Source of the DNA: Planctomycetota bacterium
GTDB lineage: Bacteria; Planctomycetota; UBA1135; GCA-002686595
Reading direction: 5' to 3'
NCBI GenBank assembly: GCA_029250885.1
Contig: JAQXEK010000051.1
Location: forward strand, 1 to 64,000
DNA: 64,000 nucleotides
Part shown: positions 44,921 through 53,673 of the stretch, in pieces
Layout: each line of letters begins with the position of its first letter
Numbering within the stretch: position 1 is the first letter of the stretch
Position numbers and translations under genes: made by a program
The notes under the pieces: generated by a model
Told to the model about the DNA's origin: nothing
The model's database searches: none
The model's input: the letters and a program-made list of their open reading frames with translations, nothing else

Positions 44921-45053
44921 CTAAACTTTGGAAGGATAGGTCTGAGGGGCAACTTGGTGCCAAAGTATTGGTTCGGGACAGGTGGAGGCTCTGCTTTCCA
45001 AAGGTAGGCTATGAATGCCCTAAAAAGCACTCCTGCCACCCTCCCTCCGCTTC

Positions 45054-46631
45054 ATGTCTCCGATCGACCCCAAGACGAGCTCAAAGTCCAGTCGCTCTAG
45101 TTGGGCCGCCGCCCGGCTCCTGCTCTTTATCCTGCCGAGCTTGATGGTGATGGGCGCCTGCACGGGCGGAAAGCCGAGAAGTGAGAGCACGGGTCGTGGC
45201 GTGCTCGTGATCGCCATCGATGCCCTGCGGGCGGACCACCTGAGTTCCAACGGGTACGACCGCCGGACGACCCCGGTCATGGATGCTTTTGCAGAGGATG
45301 CGGTTGCTTTTGACAAGACCTGGTCGGCTTCCCCGCGGCTGCTTCCTGCGCACTGCGCGCTGCTGACTGGCAGCGACGCGGACCTCTCTCGAAGGCTCTA
45401 CATCATGGAGAGTCCCGTTGCGGATGAGCTGCGCTTTGAGATCACCGACAAGATGCCCCACGCCGCAGTGTCCTTTATCGGTGCGGGTTATCGAACCGCA
45501 GCGTTTGTGGACCACGAACAACTGACCCCCGTCAACGGGCTTGGCTCTGGCTTCCAGGAGTTCTTGCCCATGGGCGAGGTGCTGCCCGGGACAGGACCCG
45601 CCGGCCCCGATGTGGGGCTGGCCGGAACCTCGCGGCGTTTTTTAGACTGGGCCCGGGGACTCGATGACGACGAAGATTGGTTCTCTTACATTCAGGTCTC
45701 GGACCTCGAGCGCGTTTGGAATCACAACGACCCCAGCGCGGACGGTTACTTCGAGCCGCGTCCCGGGCTCAAGGCCGTGCCTCCGATCTCTAATGACGTC
45801 GAGGCGTTCTTCGCCCAGCCGCGCTCCCGTTGGATGGGTGGCGCAGTCTCCATGGGACAGTACGAGGCACGCTACGACGGCCGATTGCGCAGTCTGGACC
45901 AGCAGTTGGGCAGCCTATTCGCCGACCTCAAGCGGGCCGGTCTCTGGGAGACGACGACGATCTGTATTGTTGGCAGCTTCGGTGTTCAATTCGGTGAGGC
46001 GGGACTGATCTTGGATCATGGGCTCTATTCCAGCGCTGACCTGCGTGTACCGTGGCTGATTCGACCAGCCGATAGCGAGCGGTTCGAGCCCGGGCATCGA
46101 TCGGAAAACCTAGCGAGCACCACGGACCTTGTGCCAACCTTGTTGGACCTTGAGGGGATCCCCGAGCCAGCGGGCATGCTTGGGCATTCCCAGGCTGGGG
46201 CCTTGCGCCCCGGCACTGAGCCCGTGCGCGACTTCGCCTACTCGACCTGCGGATACCAAGAGGGCGGGGCTGTCATCGGCCCGCGTTACATCCTTGAGCA
46301 CGTCTTCCCCGGAGTCGCCCTAGGCAGCCACGGGACTGGGTTGCGCCGGGGGTGGTTCGGCGACGATGATGTCCACGAGGGGTATTCTCGCCAACGCTTT
46401 TACGACTCCGACGCCTTCCCGTTGCCAGACTTCCGCCTGACGGATGAGTTGCTAGCCGGCGGCGTGCCCCCCCTGGAACAGGCGAAGCTCACTACGGCCG
46501 CCTTGACTCGCTTCGCGAACACGAGCAAGGCGCGCCAAGCACTGCACGGCTCTAGTTGGCGTAAAGACAAGCTTGGCACCGAGGAGGTCGACAAGTTGAT
46601 CGAGCTCGGATTCCTCGGTAGCAAACCATGA
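45054..46631 (+). CDS. Sulfatase-fold (alkaline phosphatase superfamily) protein lacking active-site residues
   Basis: 525 residues, a membrane-anchored or lipoprotein-like N-terminus (LLLFILPSLMVMGAC) and a sulfatase-type fold. VIAIDALRADHLSSNGYD retains the first metal Asp (Asp56). Where sulfatases have CxPSR, and phosphotransferase relatives TLPSH, I read Leu96-Leu-Pro-Ala-His100, with no nucleophile. Where a metal pair (SDHGE) should stand, the sequence is GSFGV (Ser308, Phe309). The later DHGLYSSADLRVPWLI keeps HG and the LRVP strand. I infer an inactive relative. Its stop overlaps the first glycosyltransferase start by ATGA, so it belongs to a glycan-synthesis operon. Confidence 0.85.
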   Translation: MSPIDPKTSSKSSRSSWAAARLLLFILPSLMVMGACTGGKPRSESTGRGVLVIAIDALRADHLSSNGYDRRTTPVMDAFAEDAVAFDKTWSASPRLLPAHCALLTGSDADLSRRLYIMESPVADELRFEITDKMPHAAVSFIGAGYRTAAFVDHEQLTPVNGLGSGFQEFLPMGEVLPGTGPAGPDVGLAGTSRRFLDWARGLDDDEDWFSYIQVSDLERVWNHNDPSADGYFEPRPGLKAVPPISNDVEAFFAQPRSRWMGGAVSMGQYEARYDGRLRSLDQQLGSLFADLKRAGLWETTTICIVGSFGVQFGEAGLILDHGLYSSADLRVPWLIRPADSERFEPGHRSENLASTTDLVPTLLDLEGIPEPAGMLGHSQAGALRPGTEPVRDFAYSTCGYQEGGAVIGPRYILEHVFPGVALGSHGTGLRRGWFGDDDVHEGYSRQRFYDSDAFPLPDFRLTDELLAGGVPPLEQAKLTTAALTRFANTSKARQALHGSSWRKDKLGTEEVDKLIELGFLGSKP

Positions 46632-47860
46632 CTCGGATCCTTGCCATTAGCTTGCGCTATCCACCCTACGTGGAAGGCGGCTATGAACTCTTGACCAGGG
46701 ATGCCGTCGAGGGCCTGCGGGGCCGCGGCCATACGGTCGCTGTTTTGTGCGGTGCTGGTCGAAAACTCGTGGCAGAACCAGACGTATTCGCAACCCTTGC
46801 GCCGGCCATCGATGGGGATGAAAGCCTGTTCGACCAGGACCGTAGGGCGGGTGCTCTCGAGAGGTTGCGCGCGCACTTCTTTCGGCCGGCGAACTACGGT
46901 GCTACGAAGCGTGCGATCGCCGCGTTTAAGCCCGATGTCGTAATCTACTTCAACCTCGGGATGGCGTCTTTGGCGCCGGTAGTGGCCTCCCGACGTATGG
47001 GCGTGCCCTGCATTGGTTACCACTGCGACCGGTGGGCCGGAAATCTATGGCTCCAGCAAATGGAAGGCGATCGGGACAAGCGCGGCCGCCGATTCATACT
47101 GGGGCTCTTATGGGGGGGCGTTCGCGAGTGGGCGAACCTCTCGCCTGGCCTCTGTGCAAGTGAGTGGCTGCGTGGTGAACTGCTTAGGTCGGGTGTCCAC
47201 GCTGATGGGATTGGCGTGCTCCCCACGGGGCTGTCCCCTGAGATGGAGACCTTCGCCACCGCGGCTCTTAAGATTCCAGCGCGCCAGGCCGGTCAGAAGT
47301 TGCGCGTCATAGCCACGTCCATGCTCTGGCACGGCAAGGGCCAGCACATCTTGGTTCAGGCCTTTGCCCGGGCCGTAGCGGAGGGCCTCGACGCCGAACT
47401 GCATCTGGCCGGCTCGGACCATAAAGGTGGCGCTTACCAAGAACAACTCAAAGCGCTCGCGGCAGAGGCGCGCATCGAGGAGAAAGTCCACTTCCTCGGC
47501 ATGCTTTGCCCAACAGAACTCTCCCACGAGCTCTCCGCGAGCCACATCTTTGTCCTGCCAAGCCTTTGGGGTGAGCCCTTTGGCCTGTCCACGATCGAGG
47601 CCATGGCCCACGGGCTGTGCTGCGTGGTCTCGGACTCCGGCGCATCCCCGGAGTTGTTGGCAGGGGCAGGTGTCGTGGTGGAGACCGGCAACGTCGAGGA
47701 GCTAGCCGCAAGCCTGCTGCGCCTCGGCGGCGACGAAGAGGGCCGCCTGCGCATGGGCCGCCAGGCTCGGAAACGCGCGCTGGGGCACTTCGGGCGCGAG
47801 CCTTTCCTGCAGGGTCTTGAAGCGGCATGTGAAGCGCTCATCACGGAGGCCAAAGCGTGA
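46628..47860 (+). CDS. GT4 family glycosyltransferase
   Basis: 410 residues, GT-B fold. The N-terminal part has the glycine-rich acceptor loop region (YPPYVEGGYELLTRDAVEGL). The C-terminal half has KLRVIATSMLWHGKGQHILV, the donor-site EPFGLSTIEAMAHGLCCVVS near 316-335, and SGASPELLAGAGVVVETGN. The E-x7-E type nucleotide-sugar site is present (EPFGLSTIE). It transfers a sugar from a nucleotide-sugar donor to a cytosolic acceptor, probably a surface polysaccharide. Overlaps both the sulfatase-like gene and the next GT4 gene by 4 bp. Confidence 0.93.
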   Translation: MTRILAISLRYPPYVEGGYELLTRDAVEGLRGRGHTVAVLCGAGRKLVAEPDVFATLAPAIDGDESLFDQDRRAGALERLRAHFFRPANYGATKRAIAAFKPDVVIYFNLGMASLAPVVASRRMGVPCIGYHCDRWAGNLWLQQMEGDRDKRGRRFILGLLWGGVREWANLSPGLCASEWLRGELLRSGVHADGIGVLPTGLSPEMETFATAALKIPARQAGQKLRVIATSMLWHGKGQHILVQAFARAVAEGLDAELHLAGSDHKGGAYQEQLKALAAEARIEEKVHFLGMLCPTELSHELSASHIFVLPSLWGEPFGLSTIEAMAHGLCCVVSDSGASPELLAGAGVVVETGNVEELAASLLRLGGDEEGRLRMGRQARKRALGHFGREPFLQGLEAACEALITEAKA

Positions 47861-49215
47861 AGGTGCTCTTTGTGACCAACGGCTTCCCGCCCCGTGGCCG
47901 GTGGGGGACCGAGTTCTACACCTGGCAGCTGGTGGGCGGCCTTGTAGACCGTGGTGTCGATGTCGCCATCCTGCACCCTGTTCGGGACGGCAGCAAGCCG
48001 CGCTACGAACTCGAGCAGGTGACCGAACCCGTGCCGACCTCGCCGGGTAATCCAAGCGAGGTCCCGGTCTACCTCCTACACAATGCAGGCGACCCGCGGA
48101 AGGCCTTTCGCAGCAGCTACTCCGATCCAGAGGTCGAGCGCATCTTCGCGGAGGTGCTCGAAAAAGAGGAGCCTGACCTAGTGCACTTCACCTACCTGCT
48201 GTGGGGGCTGTCGGTGAACCTACCCGTGGTCGCGAAGCGCCGGGGCATCCCCTCGGTGGTCACACTCACGGATTATGGCTTACTCTGTCACAGGGGACAG
48301 ATGTACAACTCCGAGCTCACTGCATGCAAGGGGCCACACCCAGCGGACGTCTGCGCAAGATGCATTCGGGAGCCCTCGCGCTACGACGCGGAGCCCTTTG
48401 AGGTCACGATCAGGCGCATGTTGGTCCACACCCTCGCGAAGCTTGGCGGGTTGGGCCAAATCGTGACGACCAAGGACGTAGCACTGCGGGAGGCCGAGGT
48501 GCGCACTGCACTTGAATCAGTAGACCGCTTTCTTGCCCCGACTGAAGTCTTCAAGAAGGTCTTTGGTAAGTGGGGCCTCCCACCCGAGAAACTGTCCAAG
48601 CTGGTCTACTCCTTTGACGACCGGCCCTATGGCATCGCGCGCCCCGCGCCGGCACGCCCGCGACCATCCTCACCGATCCGTTTCGGATTTATGGGACAAT
48701 TTACACCCCATAAGGGGCTTAGTACCCTGATCGAAGCCTGCCAGATTATGCAGCAGCGGCTGCCCGAGTCGGTGGAGTCTTGGAAGGTCCATCTCTACGG
48801 TCGTGGGGCAGGCGGAAGGCACCGATGCTACGCGGAAGGGGTCTTGGGGGGCGAATTAGGCCCTCGGATCGTTGTGGAGCAGCCCTTCGAACCGGAGCAA
48901 GCCCCCGAAGTCTTAGCTAAGCTAGACGCGGTTGTTGTGCCGAGCGAGTGGGACGAGAACGCCCCCTTGACGATTCTCCAAGCCCGGGCTGCTGGTGTGC
49001 CTGTGCTGGGAAGTGATATGCTTGGAGTCGCAGAGGTGATCGAGGCACCGAAATATGGTCAATGCTTCCCTACCGGCGATGCGGCAGCCCTTGCAGATTG
49101 CATGCGAGATGTTGTTCTTGGCCGGATAGGCAGGTCTCTTGACTCTACTATGCCCATGACCTTAGAAGACCACACCGGCATCGTTCGTCGTATCTATCGA
49201 GACCTCTTAGATTGA
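47857..49215 (+). CDS. GT4 family glycosyltransferase
   Basis: 452 residues, GT-B fold. FPPRGRWGTEFYTWQLVGGL is the N-terminal acceptor-side loop, and HFTYLLWGLSVNLPVVAKRR with VTLTDYGLLCHRGQM follows. A Cys-rich insertion (TACKGPHPADVCARCI) between the halves is also seen in some GT4 enzymes and is shared with the next gene. The donor half starts IRFGFMGQFTPHKGLSTLIE and has VVPSEWDENAPLTILQARAAG, matching the E-x7-E-like site. Start overlaps the previous gene (GTGA), and the end overlaps the next (TTGA). Confidence 0.92.
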   Translation: MKVLFVTNGFPPRGRWGTEFYTWQLVGGLVDRGVDVAILHPVRDGSKPRYELEQVTEPVPTSPGNPSEVPVYLLHNAGDPRKAFRSSYSDPEVERIFAEVLEKEEPDLVHFTYLLWGLSVNLPVVAKRRGIPSVVTLTDYGLLCHRGQMYNSELTACKGPHPADVCARCIREPSRYDAEPFEVTIRRMLVHTLAKLGGLGQIVTTKDVALREAEVRTALESVDRFLAPTEVFKKVFGKWGLPPEKLSKLVYSFDDRPYGIARPAPARPRPSSPIRFGFMGQFTPHKGLSTLIEACQIMQQRLPESVESWKVHLYGRGAGGRHRCYAEGVLGGELGPRIVVEQPFEPEQAPEVLAKLDAVVVPSEWDENAPLTILQARAAGVPVLGSDMLGVAEVIEAPKYGQCFPTGDAAALADCMRDVVLGRIGRSLDSTMPMTLEDHTGIVRRIYRDLLD

Positions 49216-50645
49216 TTAGTTTGCACATCGGTTTTGTTTCCCAGGGTTGGGCTCCCGACGTTGGCGGGATTGAGAGTCACACGAGTGACCTCGTGCGGGA
49301 GCTGTTAAAGCTTGGCCATCGCGTCTCGGCGATTTGCTTGGACTACACGGGCAAGACCGAGCCCTTTGGGACTACGCGGACGACCCAGAGCGGCGTCGAA
49401 GTGACCCGGATGAGCTACGGTTACCACGACCACGACTCTCTGGCCAAGGTGGTTCGTAACCGCGATGCAGAGCAGGTCTTCGCGGCTTGGCTGGACGATG
49501 TCCAGCCCGACCTGTTGCACGTGCACCACCTCACCGGCTTCGGGCTTGGTGTGATGACCACGGCTAAGTCCCGAGGAGTCAGGCAGCTCATGACTCTGCA
49601 CGATTACTGGCCGATCTGCCCAAGGGGGCAGATGTTCCGCGTAGACAACGTGAACTGTACGGGCATCGATCCAACGGCCTGCGGCAAGTGCCTCTCCAAG
49701 TCCTTCCCGCATGTGATGCCAAGCGCCGGCGCCAAGCACTATGGCCCCTATGATTCCGTGGACGAGGACGGAACCGCCACCGGCCTGCCCGAGCAGCTTG
49801 CGGCGGATGATGCTGAGGTGTCTAGCCGACGTACCGAGTTCGCCCTGCACTGCCTTCACCACGCGGACCTGCTAGCCACACCTTCGGCCCGGACCCGCGA
49901 GATCTACATCGCCGCTGGACTCCATCCCGACAGAATGACCGTGGTCGAAAACGGGATTGATGTCGAAGGCTTGCGATTTGAAGTCGAGAGCCTAAAGAAT
50001 GCCATGCGACCCCAAGAGAAGGTCCGCCTTGGGGTACTGGGGACGGTACTTCCGAGCAAAGGAGTACTTGAACTTGCTCAGGCCTTCGCAGAGCTCAAAG
50101 CCGAGGGGCGAGCTCCGAACCTAGTGCTTGAGATTCATGGGCACATGCCCTCCTATCATGGTGACACCTCCTACGTGGAGAGCCTCATTGCCTTGGACAA
50201 GGAGACTCCAGACTTGGAGGTTAAGGGACCCTTTGGCCACGGCGCCCTAGGGACTCTATTGAGTCGATTGGACGGCGTTGCGGCGCCCTCCCGATGGGAG
50301 GAGGTCTTTGGCCTTACTGTGCGCGAAGCCCGCGCGGCGGGGTTGCCGGTGCTGGTCAGCGATATGGGTGGACTGCCCAGCGTCGTCGAGGGTGGCGCCG
50401 GACTCGTGGTGCCTTGGGACGATCGTCAGGCGTGGAAGGATGCAATCGCGCTCTTCGCCGAGGACACGGCCCAGCGTGAAGCATGGGCTGCTAGCACCAC
50501 GCCGGTCTGGACCGCAGAGCAGATGGCAGGCCAGTATCTCGAGCTCTATCGCTCGATGCTCGCGATGGAGGATGAGCCAAAGGCGGTCCAGCAGTCGAGG
50601 CCGCGCGAGAAGAAGCTCGACCGGCCTGATCAGGCCGCGAGCTAA
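49212..50645 (+). CDS. GT4 family glycosyltransferase
   Basis: 477 residues from TTG 49212, overlapping the preceding stop by 4 bp. N-terminal GT-B half: FVSQGWAPDVGGIESHTSDL, then LLHVHHLTGFGLGVMTTAK and LMTLHDYWPICPRGQMF, with a Cys-containing insertion (GIDPTACGKCLSKSF) like that of its neighbour. Donor half: VRLGVLGTVLPSKGVLELAQ, GHGALGTLLSRLDGVAAPSR, and WEEVFGLTVREARAAGLPVL. Last gene of the four-gene operon; its end overlaps the convergent GT4 gene at 50642 by 4 bp. The two Cys-insertion enzymes probably arose by duplication. Confidence 0.92.
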   Translation: MISLHIGFVSQGWAPDVGGIESHTSDLVRELLKLGHRVSAICLDYTGKTEPFGTTRTTQSGVEVTRMSYGYHDHDSLAKVVRNRDAEQVFAAWLDDVQPDLLHVHHLTGFGLGVMTTAKSRGVRQLMTLHDYWPICPRGQMFRVDNVNCTGIDPTACGKCLSKSFPHVMPSAGAKHYGPYDSVDEDGTATGLPEQLAADDAEVSSRRTEFALHCLHHADLLATPSARTREIYIAAGLHPDRMTVVENGIDVEGLRFEVESLKNAMRPQEKVRLGVLGTVLPSKGVLELAQAFAELKAEGRAPNLVLEIHGHMPSYHGDTSYVESLIALDKETPDLEVKGPFGHGALGTLLSRLDGVAAPSRWEEVFGLTVREARAAGLPVLVSDMGGLPSVVEGGAGLVVPWDDRQAWKDAIALFAEDTAQREAWAASTTPVWTAEQMAGQYLELYRSMLAMEDEPKAVQQSRPREKKLDRPDQAAS

Positions 50646-51850
50646 GCTTGGCTAACCTTGCGCCAGACCCCGACGAGGTTCTGCGCTAGGCGCTTCCAGG
50701 TGAGGTTCGCCTCGACGTATTTACGGGCCTTATTGGCAAGCCTCTCGGCGCGCTTCGGATCGTCGAGCAACGCGAGGATCGCCTCGGCGAAGGGCTCGGA
50801 GTCGTCCGCAAGTAGCAACTCTTGGTCGTGGGTTAGGCCAAGTCCCTCGGCGCCAATGGTCGAACTCACCACGGGGCAGTCCATGCCCATGGCCTCGACG
50901 ATCTTCAGCCGGGTCCCCCCGCCAATGAGGAGCGGCACAACCATGAGCGAGGCCTTGGCGAGGTAGGGGCGCACGTCCGGCACGTCTCCGGTGACGGTAA
51001 TGTTGGGCGACGCCAGGGCTAGGATCTCCGGTGCCGGATTTCGTCCAACGATGGAGAAGTGCAGGGACGGTCTGCGAGCAAGTAGCAAGGGCATGACGCG
51101 ACCGACGAAACGCGTGACAGCGCCGCTGTTGGGTCCGTAGTCCATGCTTCCCACAAAGACGATGTGCTGTGGATCGCGGTCCGTGCGATCCTTGCCCTTG
51201 GTGAAGTAGGCAGGGTCGTAGCCGCTAGGCACAACGGAAGTAGAGACGCTGGGATAGCGACCGCCTAGCATGGCCGCGTCGTCATCGCTACATAAGAGGT
51301 GGTGGGTGTGCTGGTTTGCCGCCTTGCGCTCGAGTCGATTGAGCTTCCAGGAATCGAAGTGCTTTTGCAGGCCGCGATTGGTGTTGATGCTCTTGGCAAA
51401 ATTGGTATCGAGCTTGTGATGGTGCTGGACGACGGGTGGCGAATGATCAAACTGGGAGGCAGCCCTGTTTACCATGGGCAGGATACGCGAGTGCAGTAGC
51501 TCGTCAATGTGAACGACGTCATAGCGCTCGGTCTCGAGCTCTTCACGGACAGCATCGGCCAACTTGGGGGAGTGGAACCAGCGCTCCATCTTCGAACGTG
51601 TGAAGCGCATCACCGCTCCGGGACGCTCGCGGCCGAATACCTTGAGGCTGGCGACGTGGGGAGCGAGGGCGTCCACTTCGGCCTGGCCTTGCTCGGGTTC
51701 GAGCACAGCGCGTAAATGGATGTCCGCCCACTCTCCAGCACTCTGGATCAAGTTGAACGTGCGGATCTTGCCACCCGAGTTAAGGGGCCACGGCAACCAT
51801 GGGCACAGGAAAAGCACCTTCAGACGCCCTTGGTCTTGGGATGGACTCAT
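50642..51850 (-). CDS. GT4-type glycosyltransferase
   Basis: 402 residues, GT-B fold with the opening KVLFLCPWLPWPLNSGGKIR, typical of a glycosyltransferase group related to sugar-transferase TagG/PelF-like families (assignment tentative). Later elements: HIVFVGSMDYGPNSGAVTRF, ITVTGDVPDVRPYLAKASLM, and GGTRLKIVEAMGMDCPVVSS near 320-339 for the donor site. It is convergent with, and overlaps by 4 bp, the end of the three-gene GT4 operon, so it has its own promoter in the region upstream of 51850. Likely the same glycan pathway. Confidence 0.92.
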   Translation of the reverse strand: MSPSQDQGRLKVLFLCPWLPWPLNSGGKIRTFNLIQSAGEWADIHLRAVLEPEQGQAEVDALAPHVASLKVFGRERPGAVMRFTRSKMERWFHSPKLADAVREELETERYDVVHIDELLHSRILPMVNRAASQFDHSPPVVQHHHKLDTNFAKSINTNRGLQKHFDSWKLNRLERKAANQHTHHLLCSDDDAAMLGGRYPSVSTSVVPSGYDPAYFTKGKDRTDRDPQHIVFVGSMDYGPNSGAVTRFVGRVMPLLLARRPSLHFSIVGRNPAPEILALASPNITVTGDVPDVRPYLAKASLMVVPLLIGGGTRLKIVEAMGMDCPVVSSTIGAEGLGLTHDQELLLADDSEPFAEAILALLDDPKRAERLANKARKYVEANLTWKRLAQNLVGVWRKVSQA

Positions 51851-52215
51851 AGCGCGCGCCTCCAGGTCGCTGGAGAGAGGTTACCGGAGGGAAAGTTATG
51901 CGAGGGAGGCATGGAGAACCTACATCGGGCAAAGTGCCCAATCCACCGTAGGAACGTGCAGATTAGCGTCTGTTTTTGAGAGCTGTACTTCAAAGTGACC
52001 AATACCGCACAGTGGTTCTCCGGCTTGTTTTTTTTGAGGTGGCCTAGTAGCTCTCATTTCTGGATATGCAGTCGCCTTGGAAAGTTCTTATGAACGCTTG
52101 GAGAATGCGGGGGTGGTGGCTTGGCCAGGGGCGATGGCCGCTTCACTTATTTGTAGAAATTGCCGATCAATCAGCTAGCCACCACAAGCAAACCCAACCC
52201 TTCCAAACACCGCCC
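51851..52215 (+). promoter_or_regulatory. Divergent promoter region and structured leader of pheA
   Basis: 365 bases between divergent genes. A small hairpin GGGCA/TGCCC lies at 51927-51939 and a T8 run at 52028-52035. A 9-bp inverted repeat GTGGTGGCT (52113-52121) and AGCCACCAC (52177-52185) encloses GGCCA/TGGCC (52123-52139). The stretch from ATG 52066 is in frame with pheA and would encode five Trp in its first two dozen codons, two of them adjacent and inside the left arm. This could be an attenuator-like leader or an N-terminal extension, but no separate leader stop exists. Confidence 0.35.
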
Positions 52216-53043
52216 ATGTCTATCGACCAACTCCCCGTCTCCTTTTGCGGCGCCCCCGGCGCATTCAGTGAAGAGGCCGCACGGCGCTACTTCGGCCCGA
52301 CCTGCGCGACCCTGACAGCCGCCAGTCTTGAAGGGGCCTTTGCGGACGTGGAAGAGGGGCGGTCACGCGCCGCCATGGTCGCCGTGGAGAATTCGATCAC
52401 GGGTTGTTTTCATGGATTCGCCGACGCCCTCGGAGACCGAAACCTTGAGATCGCCGGTGAGGTAGTGCTCGGCATCCGCCACTGCCTGATGGCCGTACCC
52501 GGCGCACGCTTAGAAGGCTTGACTGAGGTCGTGTCCCACCCCAGCGCCCTTAGTCAATGCCGCGATTGGCTCACGCGCACGGGGCTCTCCCAGAGCCCAT
52601 CCCCCGACACGGCCGCCGCTGCCCAAGACTTAGTGGCGTCGGGAGATCGGGGCCGAGCTGTCTTGGGAAGTCGTGTACTGGCGAAAATTTACGGTCTGGA
52701 GATCTTGGCCGAGGGGCTCTCTGACCACGCAGAGAACGTGACGCGATTCTTCGTCATGAGCCTGCCCGTGGCATCGTCCGAGAAGGCCAGTCAAGCTAGC
52801 AGCCGCACGGCGATCTTGGTCGGCCCCGTCGAAGAGCCAAGAGCGCTACGCAATCTGCGCATTGGCCTAGAATCGCGGGACGCCTCCCGGGTGCGGGCTC
52901 CATTCATGGGGACCCGTGATGGTTGTAACTTTGTGATCGAGTTCGATCACCCGGACCAGCGCGGCGACGAGATCGCAAGGGCTGTTCTGGACAAACTTCC
53001 TTACCGCAAGCTTGGGAGCTGGAGTTCGAGGCAGGCTGGCTAG
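52216..53043 (+). CDS. pheA: Prephenate dehydratase
   Basis: 275 residues from ATG 52216. It decarboxylates and dehydrates prephenate to phenylpyruvate in phenylalanine synthesis. Catalytic domain: FCGAPGAFSEEAARRYFG near 9-26, FADVEEGRSRAAMVAVENS, and the active-site threonine motif NVTRFFVM near 178. C-terminal ACT domain: SSRTAILVGPVEEPRALRNL with GLESRDASR, a changed form of the ESRP Phe-binding motif. An in-frame extension back to ATG 52066 is Trp-rich and unlike the family, so I exclude it. No chorismate mutase domain is fused. The convergent DoxX-like gene overlaps its end by 4 bp. Confidence 0.94.
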   Translation: MSIDQLPVSFCGAPGAFSEEAARRYFGPTCATLTAASLEGAFADVEEGRSRAAMVAVENSITGCFHGFADALGDRNLEIAGEVVLGIRHCLMAVPGARLEGLTEVVSHPSALSQCRDWLTRTGLSQSPSPDTAAAAQDLVASGDRGRAVLGSRVLAKIYGLEILAEGLSDHAENVTRFFVMSLPVASSEKASQASSRTAILVGPVEEPRALRNLRIGLESRDASRVRAPFMGTRDGCNFVIEFDHPDQRGDEIARAVLDKLPYRKLGSWSSRQAG

Positions 53044-53531
53044 CTCAGGAAATCAGAGCGGCCACGGACCCAGGTGATCCACGGGGGGAGGGTCCCATCT
53101 AAGGCGATGTCTAAGCCAAAGCGTCGACCCGCCCTTGAGATTGCGCAACTGGCACCGACAGCCATCAACAGAATCGCGAGTGGGGCAACCGACTCCACGG
53201 AGTAGATGTACAGGTGCAAAGCAAGAAATGCTACGAGCCAGCCGGCGGGGCGCGTGAGTGCGCCTAGCAACAGGCAAATACCGGCAATCAGGGTGCTCCA
53301 GCTGACCAAAAAGGCGAGGCCGTCGGGGTTGTAAAGCAGGACCTTGTCACCCCAAAACGCGAAGGGTGCCGCTAGGTCATCGAGGTGGTGGCGAACTACC
53401 GCCCGGACCCTCCCACCATCAAGCTCATCGCGGGCAGCCCAAGCCCAACCTGTGGACGTAGCTAGCCAGCCGAGCGTGATGCGTATAAGAACCAAGCCGC
53501 CGCTTGGTAAGGGGGATGTAGATGCCATCAA
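53040..53531 (-). CDS. DoxX-like membrane protein
   Basis: 163 residues with four membrane segments: GLVLIRITLGWLATSTGWAW, FLVSWSTLIAGICLLLGAL, WLVAFLALHLYIYSV, and PLAILLMAVGASCAI. The first helix pattern and ARDELDGG / GLDIALDGTLP ends fit the DoxX/DoxD quinone-associated family, in which functions are poorly defined. It is convergent with pheA. Start could be either of two adjacent ATG codons. Confidence 0.78.
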   Translation of the reverse strand: MMASTSPLPSGGLVLIRITLGWLATSTGWAWAARDELDGGRVRAVVRHHLDDLAAPFAFWGDKVLLYNPDGLAFLVSWSTLIAGICLLLGALTRPAGWLVAFLALHLYIYSVESVAPLAILLMAVGASCAISRAGRRFGLDIALDGTLPPWITWVRGRSDFLS

Positions 53532-53673
53532 ATTAGTCTACTGGTAGTGGTCGCATCGAAAAAGCTTCACCCTCCTTCAAAGTGCCAATGGGCGGACAAA
53601 CTGTATCCATTACTCGTCGCATCGGGCAAGAGCGCGCTTCCCATGCCGCATTCTCTTCGTCAGGATAGGCTCT

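Noticed and set aside
52028-52035. T8 run as a terminator
   Set aside because: No convincing GC-rich hairpin directly before it on the plus strand, and no plus-strand gene upstream to end.
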